Assembly (NCBI GenBank): GCA_965662725.1
Contig: CBFIIT010000001.1
Location: 62,001 to 126,000 of the forward strand
Reading direction: 5' to 3'
DNA from: UBA8337 sp965662725
GTDB lineage: Bacteria; Pseudomonadota; Alphaproteobacteria; RS24
Length of the DNA: 64,000 nt
Shown one piece after another: positions 1-8,702 of this stretch. Within the stretch, counting starts at the first letter, position 1, and every line of letters starts with the position of its first letter. The notes under the pieces were generated by a model. It was not told the DNA's origin. It searched no databases and worked only from the letters and a program-made list of their open reading frames with translations. Position numbers and translations under genes: made by a program.

Positions 1-920
1 TCCGGCCAGACCAATAAATCCGTGTCCGGTGCCAATTGCAAAGCCAAAGCCGTCAGGGTGAAGGTTTTTTCAATATGCGCATCGCGCAGAGCCGGGTCCC
101 ATTTTTCTTTTTGCTCAAGATTGGGCTGGATAATGGCGATGTTCACATCATCTGTTTGTTGCGGTGATGGTGATATATGAAGCGCATAAATTGAATAAAG
201 CAACGCCAAAACCGGCAGCGCCAGCGCCCCGATAAGAGCCTTGCGCGTGCCACTGACCGCCAAAGCGGCACTCGCCAAAGCCGCCAATGACAAACCATAG
301 GGCCCGATAAGCGCCAAGGGCTGCGCCAAATATAACCATCCGGCCCAGCCCATAAGTGGCAAATTCCACGGCAGGCCGGTCAAAATATGGCCGCGGGCAA
401 ATTCAACCGCCGCCAATAATAGCGCCAACCAAATAAATGCCGGCCACCCAGATAAAGACGCACGCGCGAAAAAGCGACGCGTGTAACCGAAAAGGGCGAA
501 AGCCAGAGCGGTAAATAAAGCCAATCCGGCCGGCAGACCGGTAACCGCAAAGGGCAGCGCCCATAAAAATAATTCCGCCTCGACCAAAAACGCTTCGCCT
601 ATCCACAAAAGACCGGTCAAAAATTGTCCGAAACCGAAACACCAACCCAATAAGGCCAATTGCCATACCGTGTGAGATGGGGCGCGAGACGCTTCATTTG
701 GCGGGCGCTGTGAGGGGCTTATTGCCAGCCAAAAAACCAAACCATAGGAGAGATAAAAAACCGGCAAGATAAAAAACGGCGGATAGGCCAAAGGCAAAAT
801 TGCACCGGCCAGAAATCCGCCCCATCGCGGATGCGCCTGCGCCGCTGTGAGCACATATTTATCCAGAAAAACGCGCAGCCCCTCCAGGCCTTGAAACTTA
901 TGAAGCCCTTTTGAAGGCAT
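1..920 (-). CDS. lnt: Apolipoprotein N-acyltransferase, 3' part outside window
   Basis: Lnt adds the third acyl chain to the N-terminal cysteine of lipoproteins at the inner membrane. The visible part is 306 codons, read from ATG at 920. It is strongly hydrophobic with several membrane spans. It carries a WIGEAF motif (W106) and TGLPWN at 181-186, typical of the family. The nitrilase-like domain then begins, with an IIQPN segment and LLVWP at 302-306. The next codon starts GA and is cut by the window edge, exactly where the catalytic Glu of the WPE motif is expected. The start lies 3 nt after the corC stop without a clear Shine-Dalgarno sequence, so translation is probably coupled to corC. 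Membrane topology and motifs make the call firm; the catalytic Lys and Cys lie outside the window. Confidence 0.93.
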   Translation of the reverse strand, partial: MPSKGLHKFQGLEGLRVFLDKYVLTAAQAHPRWGGFLAGAILPLAYPPFFILPVFYLSYGLVFWLAISPSQRPPNEASRAPSHTVWQLALLGWCFGFGQFLTGLLWIGEAFLVEAELFLWALPFAVTGLPAGLALFTALAFALFGYTRRFFARASLSGWPAFIWLALLLAAVEFARGHILTGLPWNLPLMGWAGWLYLAQPLALIGPYGLSLAALASAALAVSGTRKALIGALALPVLALLYSIYALHISPSPQQTDDVNIAIIQPNLEQKEKWDPALRDAHIEKTFTLTALALQLAPDTDLLVWP

Positions 921-923
921 CGC

Positions 924-1790
924 TTACGCTTTCGCCACCAGCCGTAAATCAAGGCTTTTAATGCGGCGCGGGTCGCCATCGCGAATGATAAACTCCAAAT
1001 GCCGCCCGTCTTGCAGCGCATGATCGATCAATTCACCGCGCTCCGGCACGCGCTCAGCCAAGGCAAAAACCAGGCCGCCCAAAGTGTCGATATCGTCCAG
1101 CCCGTCAAATCCATCTAGCGAGACGCCCAATGTGTTTTGCAATTCATCCAGCGGCAAACGGGCCGAAGCACGCCAATGACCGGCCCCTTTATTTTCCCTT
1201 GGGCGCAGCAATACTTCTTCTTCATCATGTTCGTCTTCAATCTCGCCGACGATTTCTTCGATTAAATCTTCAATCGTCACCAAGCCGTCCGTACCGCCAT
1301 ATTCATCAATAACCAAAGCCATATGACCGCGCGTGGTTTGCATTTTCAGCAATAAATCCATTGCCGACATGGAGGGTGGCACAAAAATCACCGGCCGCAA
1401 TAAAGCGGCCAAATCAATCGCTTCAATCTGTCGGTTTTTTTTCACCGCCGAGAGAAAGTCTTTTACATGCACCATGCCGACCGGCTGGTCCAAAGTATCG
1501 CGATAGACCGGCATGCGCGAATGGCCGCAAGCATCAAACCGGTCGAGCAAATCGCCCGGCGCAATATCGGCTTCCACCGCCTCAATCTCGGCCCGCGGCA
1601 CCATCACATCATCCAGCCGCACATCACGAAAGCCGAGCAGGTTTTTAAGCATGTGACGTTCTTCGGTCGAAAAATCATCATCATCTTCATGCCCTGCTTC
1701 TTCCAGAACATCTTCCAAGCTCTCGCGCAAATTGGCTTCCCCACCGCCAAATAAACGCCGCCAAAAACCGATATTTTGCGGGTTGCTCAT
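924..1790 (-). CDS. corC: CorC/TlyC-type CBS-domain protein
   Basis: This 288-residue protein belongs to the CorC/HlyC family, often annotated as magnesium/cobalt efflux protein or hemolysin-like. It has an acidic N-terminus, then the diagnostic DVMVPR motif (VMVPR at 62-66) opening the paired CBS domains, with GGTDGLVTIEDLIEEIVGEI closing the second one. A C-terminal CorC_HlyC (transporter-associated) domain follows from about residue 205. There is no transmembrane DUF21 domain, so it is the soluble CorC type. Its ATG overlaps the ybeY stop by 4 nt (ATGA), and lnt follows 3 nt downstream. This ybeY-corC-lnt order is widespread in proteobacteria. The biochemical role in ion homeostasis is not established from sequence alone. 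Confidence 0.9.
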   Translation of the reverse strand: MSNPQNIGFWRRLFGGGEANLRESLEDVLEEAGHEDDDDFSTEERHMLKNLLGFRDVRLDDVMVPRAEIEAVEADIAPGDLLDRFDACGHSRMPVYRDTLDQPVGMVHVKDFLSAVKKNRQIEAIDLAALLRPVIFVPPSMSAMDLLLKMQTTRGHMALVIDEYGGTDGLVTIEDLIEEIVGEIEDEHDEEEVLLRPRENKGAGHWRASARLPLDELQNTLGVSLDGFDGLDDIDTLGGLVFALAERVPERGELIDHALQDGRHLEFIIRDGDPRRIKSLDLRLVAKA

Positions 1791-2335
1791 CGCTTGGCCT
1801 CACGCGCCTGATATGGGTCATCAACACCTTGCGCGGCCAAAATCTTGCGCTCCAAGGCTTCCATTTCCTGCGCCGCTGCCGGCTGCAAATGGTCATGCCC
1901 GATAAGATGCAAAAGCCCATGCGTCACCAAATGTCGCGCATGATGGGCCAAGGATTTATGTTGCGCTTGCGCTTCACCCGCCATGGTTTGATGCGCCAAA
2001 ACAATATCACCCAGCAATAGAGGGCCGGGATATTGCGCCAAAGCGGCCGCATCCGTCGGCGCATGAAAATCTTGCGCCGGAAAAGACAACACATTGGTCG
2101 CCCCCAACTTGCCGCGATATTGTTTGTTTAGACCGGCAATGAAATCATCATCAGCCAAGACCAAGCTGATTTCAGCCGCCGGAAAGCCGAGATGGCCCCA
2201 AGCAAATTCGGCCTGCGCACGCAGTGAGGCGGCCAGCTCCTGCCAGCCATCAAACCGCACATCCACATCAACCCTTAAGGCCGGACTGTCAGGCTCCGGT
2301 TCTGAAACGACCATTTTGTCAGCCGTCATGCGCAT
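1787..2335 (-). CDS. ybeY: Endoribonuclease YbeY (rRNA maturation factor)
   Basis: YbeY is a metal-dependent RNase used in 16S rRNA 3' maturation and ribosome quality control. The zinc-binding H3XH5XH signature is present: H139, H143 and H149 in HGLLHLIGHDH. Upstream are the conserved NKQYRGKLGATNVLSFP and LLGDIVL segments. The reading frame is open much further upstream, but that part lies inside phoH. ATG at 2335 (182 residues) is preceded by AAGAGA. ATG at 2329 is an equally plausible alternative. Either start overlaps the 3' end of phoH by a few codons, suggesting translational coupling in the phoH-ybeY-corC-lnt unit. Confidence 0.92.
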   Translation of the reverse strand: MRMTADKMVVSEPEPDSPALRVDVDVRFDGWQELAASLRAQAEFAWGHLGFPAAEISLVLADDDFIAGLNKQYRGKLGATNVLSFPAQDFHAPTDAAALAQYPGPLLLGDIVLAHQTMAGEAQAQHKSLAHHARHLVTHGLLHLIGHDHLQPAAAQEMEALERKILAAQGVDDPYQAREAKR

Positions 2336-3485
2336 CACTTTTCTCTTCTTGTTTATCTTCTTGATGATGGTCGCGATGTTTGCCGCGGCGATTTTTATCC
2401 TGTGGCGGCAAAGTCGCATCGCGTCTATTATAGGCTTTGACGATGCGGGTAACCAAATCATGCCGCACCACATCTTCCTCACCAAAGCGAATGATTTCAA
2501 CACCGCGAATTTTAGGCAAAATCTCCAGCGCATCTTTCAAGCCCGATTTGGCCCCGAAAGGCAGGTCAATTTGGCTTGGATCGCCGGTAATGACCATGCG
2601 TGAATTTTCGCCCATACGGGTCAAAAACATTTTCATCTGCATCGGCGTGGCATTTTGGCTTTCATCCAAAATAACAAAACTATTGGACAAGGTGCGGCCG
2701 CGCATAAAGGCCAAGGGCGCAATTTCGATCTCACCGCTTTCCAAAGAGCGACTGACTTGCGGGCCGGGCAGCATATCGTAAAGCGCGTCGTAAAGCGGGC
2801 GCAAATAAGGGTCGACCTTATCGCGCATATCGCCGGGCAAAAAGCCGAGGCTTTCGCCCGCTTCAACCGCCGGTCGCGATAAAATAATCCGATCAACCTT
2901 GCCTTCGACCAACATTGCCGCGGCGGCAGCAACCGCCAAATAGGTTTTACCGGTACCGGCCGGGCCAGTGCCGATCACGAGTTCATGATTGAGCAATGCC
3001 TTTATATAAGCCGCTTGTGTCGGCGAGCGCGGCAACACTTCACGGCGTTGGGTGCGCAAGGCCTCTTTGCCATACAGCTTTTTGCCTTTTCCATTTCCTT
3101 TGCCATTGCTCTTATCATCGCCGGTGCCATTATTCTTCGCGCCGGCTTTTTCTGCCGCGTCATCATCCATATCGGGCAGCGAACCGAGGCTTAACCGCAA
3201 AGCGCCGTCAACCTCACCATGGGTGACTTCCGCCCCGCGCTCCAAATGCGCATAAAGCGATGTCAAAACCTGCTCGGCACGGGCACAATTCTCAGCTTCA
3301 CCGGAAACAAAAACCTGATTGCCACGATTGGCCAGCGACACATCAAGCGTCTGCTCAATGCGCGACAAATGCTTGCCATGCTCGCCATAAAGCTCCGGCA
3401 AAAGACGATTATTATCAAACTCCAGAACCAATGGCTCGCCGATAACAGCGCCTTGTTCTGTCGAGGATTTGGCGGAACCGCTCAA
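2319..3485 (-). CDS. phoH: PhoH family ATPase
   Basis: This is a predicted cytoplasmic P-loop ATPase of the PhoH/YbeZ family, whose partner YbeY is encoded next. Walker A GPAGTGKT is at 174-181 and the Walker B region VILDESQN at 271-278, followed by the conserved TGDPSQIDLP. An N-terminal KH-like segment (about 20-90) precedes the ATPase. Two additions are visible. One is a Gly/Lys/Asn-rich linker at about 113-140. The other is a charged tail of about 25 residues rich in His, Lys, Glu and Asp. Together they make it longer (388) than typical PhoH (about 330-350). Translation starts at TTG 3485, with AAAGGG upstream at good spacing. No in-frame ATG occurs before residue 106, so the TTG is well supported. 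Confidence 0.92.
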   Translation of the reverse strand: MSGSAKSSTEQGAVIGEPLVLEFDNNRLLPELYGEHGKHLSRIEQTLDVSLANRGNQVFVSGEAENCARAEQVLTSLYAHLERGAEVTHGEVDGALRLSLGSLPDMDDDAAEKAGAKNNGTGDDKSNGKGNGKGKKLYGKEALRTQRREVLPRSPTQAAYIKALLNHELVIGTGPAGTGKTYLAVAAAAAMLVEGKVDRIILSRPAVEAGESLGFLPGDMRDKVDPYLRPLYDALYDMLPGPQVSRSLESGEIEIAPLAFMRGRTLSNSFVILDESQNATPMQMKMFLTRMGENSRMVITGDPSQIDLPFGAKSGLKDALEILPKIRGVEIIRFGEEDVVRHDLVTRIVKAYNRRDATLPPQDKNRRGKHRDHHQEDKQEEKSDAHDG

Positions 3486-3512
3486 GCGTCGGCCCTTTCA
3501 AAATTCTTACGA

Positions 3513-3564
3513 TAAATCATTAAAAAAATCATTCTCATGAGTATTGGCGCAATTCATTGAATTG
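3513..3564. promoter_or_regulatory. Inverted and direct repeats upstream of phoH
   Basis: The 111-bp spacer between phoH and miaB contains a perfect inverted repeat, CAATTC-ATT-GAATTG (3550-3564). It also contains a direct repeat of AAATCATT at 3514-3521 and 3526-3533 (period 12). Both lie upstream of phoH on its coding strand and could be part of a promoter or operator. No regulator can be assigned. Confidence 0.3.
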
Positions 3565-3596
3565 GCAAGTGCCGAGCATGGGGGCGTGGCAATATT

Positions 3597-5021
3597 TCAC
3601 GAAACAGCAATCTCATTAAGCGCTGCATCGACCAGCCGACCGCTCAAACTATTGGCATGGGCAGCGGTAATTTCGACATTTAAAATCCGCCCGCGCAGCA
3701 TATCGGCGCGGCTCATATCAGTTTCTACATGCACCGGTTGCAAATACGGGCTGCGACCGCTCATTTGTCTGCCGCTTTTTGATGGCTTGTCGAATAAGAC
3801 CGGCAATATTTTGCCGATTTGCGCTTGGTGAAACGCCACTTGCTGGGCATTTAATAAATCTTGCAATTGCGCCAAACGCGCCGCCTTTACCGGCTCATCG
3901 ACTTGCACCGCCTCATCGGCGGCAGGTGTGCCGGGGCGCGGGCTGTATTTGAACGAAAAGGCTTGTGCGTAAGTGACTTCTTCCACCAAAGCCATTGTGG
4001 CGGCAAAATCCTCATCCGTCTCGCCCGGAAAGCCGACAATAAAGTCAGATGACAGGGCCAAATCAGGCCGCGCGGCGCGAAATTTTTTGGTCAGCGCAAT
4101 ATAATCAGCCGCCGTATGCTTGCGGTTCATCGCCTTTAAAATCCGGTCAGACCCGGCCTGCACAGGCAAATGCAAATACGGCATGAGTTTTTCATTACTG
4201 CCATGCGCCGCAATCAACGCCGCATCCATATCGCGCGGATGGCTGGTGGTGAAACGCAAGCGCGCCAGCCCGTCAATCTCGGCCAATTTTTCCAGCAATC
4301 CATCAAGCCGCAAACCGTCAAATGACCATGCATTGACGTTTTGGCCCAATAGGGTGATTTCACAAACGCCTTGCGCCACCAATGCGCGCGCTTCAGCGAT
4401 AATATCATTGCTCGCGCGCGACACTTCTTCGCCACGCGTATAAGGCACCACACAAAATGTGCAAAATTTGTCGCATCCTTCTTGCACGGTCACAAAAGCC
4501 GATGGGCTGCGCGTTACCGGTTTGCGGGGGACAGCTTGCAGCGCGTCAAATTTTTCAGCTGCCGGAAATTCCGTGCGCACTAATTTAGCTTTCTCGCCGC
4601 GCGCCCGAGTCGCATCAATTTCATCCAGCATGGCCGGCAATTGCTGAAATGTTTGCGGCCCGAAAACCATATCGACAACCGGTGCGCGCGAAATAATTTC
4701 GGCCCCTTCGGCCTGTGCCACACAGCCGGCCACGCCGATGACCATATCTTTATTTTGCGCTTTTAAAGGCTTTAAGCGGCCCAATTCGGAATAAACTTTT
4801 TCTGCCGCTTTTTCGCGAATATGGCAGGTGTTTAAAATCACCATATCGGCCTCATCAGCCGATGCGACGGCGCGATAACCGGCTGCTGCCAGCGCTTCTT
4901 CCATGCGCTGACTGTCATAGACATTCATTTGGCAACCATAGGTTTTGATAAAGCAGGCCTTATCATTGCGCTTATTTTGCGCGCGTTTTTCGCTTATCGC
5001 CGGTGTCTCATTGATGCTCAT
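3597..5021 (-). CDS. miaB: tRNA-2-methylthio-N6-dimethylallyladenosine synthase
   Basis: MiaB is a radical-SAM enzyme that inserts the methylthio group at position 37 of tRNAs reading UNN codons. At 474 residues it is the usual length. The N-terminal UPF0004 domain has the auxiliary-cluster cysteines C30 (YGCQMN), C66 (NTCHIR) and C100 (AGC). The radical-SAM cluster is C183, C187 and C190 in CDKFCTFC. A C-terminal TRAM domain ends the protein. ATG at 5021 has AAGG at good spacing. It lies between plsC (upstream on this strand) and phoH, the common alphaproteobacterial miaB-phoH-ybeY-corC-lnt arrangement. Confidence 0.96.
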   Translation of the reverse strand: MSINETPAISEKRAQNKRNDKACFIKTYGCQMNVYDSQRMEEALAAAGYRAVASADEADMVILNTCHIREKAAEKVYSELGRLKPLKAQNKDMVIGVAGCVAQAEGAEIISRAPVVDMVFGPQTFQQLPAMLDEIDATRARGEKAKLVRTEFPAAEKFDALQAVPRKPVTRSPSAFVTVQEGCDKFCTFCVVPYTRGEEVSRASNDIIAEARALVAQGVCEITLLGQNVNAWSFDGLRLDGLLEKLAEIDGLARLRFTTSHPRDMDAALIAAHGSNEKLMPYLHLPVQAGSDRILKAMNRKHTAADYIALTKKFRAARPDLALSSDFIVGFPGETDEDFAATMALVEEVTYAQAFSFKYSPRPGTPAADEAVQVDEPVKAARLAQLQDLLNAQQVAFHQAQIGKILPVLFDKPSKSGRQMSGRSPYLQPVHVETDMSRADMLRGRILNVEITAAHANSLSGRLVDAALNEIAVS

Positions 5022-5074
5022 GAAATGGCCTTAGCTTTTTTACCCCTATCTTTCAAGGGGCATGCTTTAACAGA

Positions 5075-5857
5075 TTAAGCCACCGCCGATGGATGCGGGG
5101 CCCCACGCGCGATTGCATCCAAACCGTCACTGACTTGCCGGTGCAAAATTTCCGCCATTTCTTTGCGGCTCATTTGCGCCGTATTCTTCACCGGCGGATG
5201 AAACACAATATCGACGCTAATCGGTGGACCGGCCAGCATGAAAAAGAAATGCGGCAATAGTGTCATATCACCAATCCAACCATAAGCCATGCGCTGGCGG
5301 CGCCCCATCGCCATATCATGAATGCGCGTATAGGCCATGGTCATTGCCTGAACCGGCACATTATCCAGCCCCTCAACGGCAGAAAATAAAGTCGATTTAA
5401 ACGGCAAAACCCGCAACCCATCGGTCGATGTGCCTTCGGCAAATAAGACGATACTGTCGCCTTGGCCCAATCGCGCGGCAATGGCGTTTTTTTCTGCCAA
5501 AGCGTGCCGCCCACGCCGCCGGTCGACAAAAACAGTATTTTGCAACCGCGCCAATTGGCCGAAAAGCGGCCAGCTTTTAACTTCGCTTTTGGCAATGAAA
5601 GAAAGCGGCATCACCGCGCCGATAACGATAATGTCAAACCAAGACATATGATTGGCGACAATCAGCGTGCCCGGTTTCGGCATTGGCCCGGTCATGGCGA
5701 GGCGCACGCCAATAAGCCTCAACATGGTGCGAAAAAACCAAAGCGGAATGAAAAATCGCCAGCGCGGCACAAACATTAAAATCAATTGCGGCGGCACAAA
5801 AACAATAATCGCGGCAAAAAAACCGCTTATACGAAATGCCAATCTTATAAAACGCAT
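5075..5857 (-). CDS. plsC: 1-acyl-sn-glycerol-3-phosphate acyltransferase
   Basis: This enzyme acylates lysophosphatidic acid to phosphatidic acid at the inner membrane during phospholipid synthesis. The 260-residue protein begins with a hydrophobic N-terminus (about 8-45). It has the acyltransferase motif I, NHMSWFD (H70 and D75 forming HX4D), and motif III FAEGTST (139-145), in which the usual Pro is Ala. Related enzymes such as ornithine-lipid acyltransferase share these motifs, so substrate specificity is inferred from family and context. It sits between fur and miaB on the same strand with short spacers. Confidence 0.85.
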   Translation of the reverse strand: MRFIRLAFRISGFFAAIIVFVPPQLILMFVPRWRFFIPLWFFRTMLRLIGVRLAMTGPMPKPGTLIVANHMSWFDIIVIGAVMPLSFIAKSEVKSWPLFGQLARLQNTVFVDRRRGRHALAEKNAIAARLGQGDSIVLFAEGTSTDGLRVLPFKSTLFSAVEGLDNVPVQAMTMAYTRIHDMAMGRRQRMAYGWIGDMTLLPHFFFMLAGPPISVDIVFHPPVKNTAQMSRKEMAEILHRQVSDGLDAIARGAPHPSAVA

Positions 5858-5890
5858 ATGATCAAATCAGGGCTTCTAACAGGGCCGGAA

Positions 5891-6346
5891 TTATTTCTTA
5901 TCTTTATCTTCGTTGCTATCCAATGGTACGGCATAAAGCTCCAACCGATGATCAACCAGCCGATAGCCCAATTTAGCCGCCACTTCTTCTTGCAAGCGTT
6001 CGATCTCATCATTGGTAAACTCGATCACTTTGCCCGATTGGATATCGATTAAATGATCATGATGGTCTTCCGGTGCCGGTTCATAACGGGCGCGACCATC
6101 GCCGAAATCATGGCGCGTTAAAATACCCGCCTCTTCAAACAGCCGCACTGTCCGATAAACCGTGGCAATCGATATCGCATCATCAACATTGGCCGCGCGT
6201 TTATAGACTTCTTCAACATCGGGATGGTCTTGCGCTTGCGATAAAATCTGCGCAATCACGCGCCTTTGCTCGGTCATGCGCATGCCCGCATTAACCGCCA
6301 TTGCCTCAATATCGCTCTGCGTCTCTGCCATATCAGAAGTGCCCAT
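5891..6346 (-). CDS. fur: Fur-family metal-responsive repressor
   Basis: This 151-residue protein has the Fur layout: a winged helix (about 20-85, with ATVYRTVRLFEEAG) and a C-terminal metal-binding dimerisation domain. The metal motif HHDHLID (H95, H96, H98) is followed by SGKVIEF. The classical CxxC zinc motif is missing, as is usual for alphaproteobacterial Fur/Mur proteins. These can respond to manganese or iron, so the sensed metal is not certain. It starts at ATG 6346, 1 nt after the rimI stop, so it is likely co-transcribed with tsaB-rimI. The C-terminus ends in an acidic/lysine tail. Confidence 0.88.
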   Translation of the reverse strand: MGTSDMAETQSDIEAMAVNAGMRMTEQRRVIAQILSQAQDHPDVEEVYKRAANVDDAISIATVYRTVRLFEEAGILTRHDFGDGRARYEPAPEDHHDHLIDIQSGKVIEFTNDEIERLQEEVAAKLGYRLVDHRLELYAVPLDSNEDKDKK

Positions 6347-6347
6347 A

Positions 6348-6800
6348 TCAGCCTTGTTCTTTCGTCCACTGCATTAAAAGCGCATCAACGCGCTTTTGAC
6401 CAGCCCTTTTATAATAGGCTTTGCGCCGTCCTGTCTCAACAAAGCCGCAGCCCCGATAAAGCGCCAAAGCAGGCTGATTATCTGCCGCCACTTCCAGCCA
6501 AATCGGCACGCCATCGGCCAGCTGAAAAGCGGTTTTCAAAAGCGCGCTGGCAAGCCCGCCGCGGCGCGCCTCGGGCCGCACCGCCAAAGTCAAAATTTCA
6601 AATGCCGATGGCAAGCCTTGCAGTAAAATAAAGCCGTTTTCATTGCCATAGGCGCGGCAATCTTTTTTATCGGATAAAGCGGCAAAAGCTTGGGCATCCC
6701 ATGCCGCGCCTGCGGCTGCGTCAAAGCATTTTGCATGTATCGCCGCCAAAGCCTGCGGGTCGCGCAGCAAGTCAATTTTTGGCGTCACGATGTTCTGCAT
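6348..6800 (-). CDS. rimI: Ribosomal-protein-S18-alanine N-acetyltransferase-like
   Basis: This is a 150-residue GNAT-fold acetyltransferase. The acetyl-CoA site is visible as LAVRPEARRGGLASALL, and the family's C-terminal half as ALALYRGCGFVETGRRKAYY. RimI acetylates the N-terminal alanine of ribosomal protein S18. The assignment rests on its position directly after tsaB, where rimI is commonly found, and on similar length. The start chosen is ATG 6800 inside the tsaB 3' end (29-nt overlap), with GAGG upstream. The frame stays open further upstream, but that extension only shadows tsaB. Other GNAT substrates cannot be excluded. Confidence 0.82.
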   Translation of the reverse strand: MQNIVTPKIDLLRDPQALAAIHAKCFDAAAGAAWDAQAFAALSDKKDCRAYGNENGFILLQGLPSAFEILTLAVRPEARRGGLASALLKTAFQLADGVPIWLEVAADNQPALALYRGCGFVETGRRKAYYKRAGQKRVDALLMQWTKEQG

Positions 6801-7497
6801 CCATATTTTCACCCTCGAGACGGGCGATTTTCTTGGCCGGGTCCGGCAGGCTGGCATCGGGCGGGCGCAAATATAATGGCTCGGCCGGCGGCAAATCATC
6901 CCATGCTGCATCTTGCGCAGCCCAGCCGGCCAAAATCGCGGCATCGGGCCAATCGGGCGCAGGCAATATGTCAAGCGCGCTATCGGCGGCCGCCAAAAGC
7001 GGCGCACCGGTGCCGATGGCAGCCAAGGGGCGGGTTTCATGCAATGCTAAAGTGGCTTTTAAATCAAGCGCTTGTGGCAGATTTTCCGCACTGCCATTGG
7101 CTGCGAAGCTTTGCGCATAAAAAGTCTCACGCCGCGCATCGACGGCAACCAGCAGCGCTGTTTGAACTTCCATTTGGGCGTGCGCGCCGCGCGCCATCAG
7201 CTCTAATGTGCCATAGGTTTTAAGCGGCGCATGTAATGCCACCGCCAAGCCGCGCATGGCCGAAAGGCCGACCCGTACGCCGGTAAAAGAGCCGGGGCCA
7301 TGCGTCACCGCCAAGCGGTCAATCGCAGCCATCTCGACTCCCGCTTCATCGACCAGTTTTTCCAGCATCGGCATTAACGCTTCGGCATGGCCTTTTTGCA
7401 TGGGCGCCAAAGCAGCGGCCAAAACACCGTCTTGATAGAGCGCTGCCGAGCAAGCCCCTTGCGTGGTGTCACAAGCGAGAATAAGCGGCGCAGTCAT
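6772..7497 (-). CDS. tsaB: tRNA threonylcarbamoyladenosine biosynthesis protein TsaB
   Basis: TsaB is the non-catalytic partner of TsaD in forming t6A at position 37 of ANN-decoding tRNAs. The protein has the ASKHA-fold N-terminus, ILACDTTQGACSAAL, and the family-typical THGPGSFTGVRVG. ATG at 7497 gives 241 residues; a TTG two codons earlier is possible. The 3' end overlaps rimI. This tsaB-rimI pair, followed by fur, forms a compact minus-strand cluster. Confidence 0.92.
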   Translation of the reverse strand: MTAPLILACDTTQGACSAALYQDGVLAAALAPMQKGHAEALMPMLEKLVDEAGVEMAAIDRLAVTHGPGSFTGVRVGLSAMRGLAVALHAPLKTYGTLELMARGAHAQMEVQTALLVAVDARRETFYAQSFAANGSAENLPQALDLKATLALHETRPLAAIGTGAPLLAAADSALDILPAPDWPDAAILAGWAAQDAAWDDLPPAEPLYLRPPDASLPDPAKKIARLEGENMDAEHRDAKN

Positions 7498-7513
7498 TTT
7501 CAAGACTTATCGC

Positions 7514-8098
7514 TCAAACAATTTGGCAAGCATCGTCAAAAGCCAGACGCGGCGAACGCTCAAATAAAGCCGCATCGCGGCCATGGCCGAGATTGCACAA
7601 CATATTGGCTTTAAATCGGCCATCGGGAAAAAATTCCTGATTGACGCCATTGGCGTCAAAGCCGCTCATCGGCCCGACATCAAGCCCCAAAGCGCGCGCC
7701 GCCAGCATTAAATAACCGGCCTGCAAAGAGCCATTGCGCATCGCCGTTTCAGCGGCAAATTCTTCCGAACCGGTAAACCAGTTTTTGGCCTCCGGATTAT
7801 GCGGAAACAATTCCGGAATTCGGTCATAAAATTTCATGTCATTGGCAATGATGACGCAAACCGGCGCCGCTTCCACTTTCGCAATATTGCTGTCAATAAT
7901 GAACGGCATGAGACGTTTTTTGCCGGCTTCGGAATTGACAAAAACCAACCTTGCCGGACAGCAATTAGCGCTGGTCGGGCCCATTCGCATCAAATCATAA
8001 AGCGCGTGTAATTTCTCATCTGCCACTGGTGTCGGATCAAAATCATTATGGCTGCGCGCCTTATTGAACAATAAATCAAGCGCATTTTGGTCAAGCAT
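7514..8098 (-). CDS. Nitroreductase-family protein, RutE-like
   Basis: The 194-residue protein is an FMN-dependent nitroreductase-fold enzyme. It closely recalls the malonic semialdehyde reductase (RutE / HadB) subfamily: an RSHNDF start region, MGPTSANCCPARLVFV, LFPHNPEAKNWF, SLQAGYLMLAARALGLDVGPMSG, and a C-terminal LAFDDACQIV. In other bacteria RutE acts in pyrimidine catabolism, but no other rut genes are seen here. The physiological substrate is therefore open. The start is ATG 8098, with GAAAGAAGA upstream; a TTG lies directly before it. It stands between tsaB and the NifU-type scaffold gene. Confidence 0.82.
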   Translation of the reverse strand: MLDQNALDLLFNKARSHNDFDPTPVADEKLHALYDLMRMGPTSANCCPARLVFVNSEAGKKRLMPFIIDSNIAKVEAAPVCVIIANDMKFYDRIPELFPHNPEAKNWFTGSEEFAAETAMRNGSLQAGYLMLAARALGLDVGPMSGFDANGVNQEFFPDGRFKANMLCNLGHGRDAALFERSPRLAFDDACQIV

Positions 8099-8126
8099 CA
8101 ATATCTTCTTTCAAAAAATAAAACGG

Positions 8127-8684
8127 TTATAAAACGGCGCGTACTTCGGTAACCGAAGGCACATAATGGCGCAGCAGGTTTTCAACCCCTTGTTTCAATG
8201 TTGCCGTGGCAGACGGGCAACCGGCACAGGCACCGCGCATATGCAAAGAAACAATGCCGTCGCGAAAGCCGTGAAATACGATATCGCCGCCATCTTGAGC
8301 AACAGCGGGACGCACGCGAGTGTCGAGAATTTGCTTAATCACCGCCACGGTTTCCGCATCTTCTTCTTCAAAATCCGTGCCGCCAACGGCCATATCGGCG
8401 CTCATCAGTGGCTGCTCGGAAACAAAATGCGCCATCATGGCGTTTAATATGCCGGGCTTAATATGCTGCCATTCGGCACTATCGGCTTTTGAAACGGCGA
8501 TGAAATCAGCCCCGTAGAAAACCGAAATGACCCCGTCAATTTGAAACAATTCAGCCGCCAAGGGCGAGGCGGCAGCGGCCTCGGCATTTGGAAAATCAAC
8601 CGGCGGCGCATCGCCGGTCACGGCGCGGCCGGGCATAAACTTCAATGTCGCCGGATTGGGCGTATCTTCGGTTTGAATAAACAT
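8127..8684 (-). CDS. nfu: NifU-type Fe-S cluster scaffold/carrier (Nfu)
   Basis: This protein of 185 residues has an N-terminal Nfu_N domain (MFIQTEDTPNPATLKF opening) and a C-terminal NifU domain. The cluster-binding CxxC is C153/C156 in ACAGCPS. It is expected to carry Fe-S clusters to target enzymes in the cytoplasm. AAGGATAGAATT just before the ATG gives a good ribosome-binding site. It is followed upstream by usp, trpS and murJ on the same strand, a common alphaproteobacterial order. A 14-bp palindrome lies about 20 bp upstream of the start. Confidence 0.93.
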   Translation of the reverse strand: MFIQTEDTPNPATLKFMPGRAVTGDAPPVDFPNAEAAAASPLAAELFQIDGVISVFYGADFIAVSKADSAEWQHIKPGILNAMMAHFVSEQPLMSADMAVGGTDFEEEDAETVAVIKQILDTRVRPAVAQDGGDIVFHGFRDGIVSLHMRGACAGCPSATATLKQGVENLLRHYVPSVTEVRAVL

Positions 8685-8702
8685 AATTCTATCCTTTTAT
8701 TC

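Noticed and set aside
5043..5060. CCCCT/AGGGG hairpin between miaB and plsC as an intrinsic terminator
   Set aside because: The flanking T-run is on the wrong side for the minus-strand genes.
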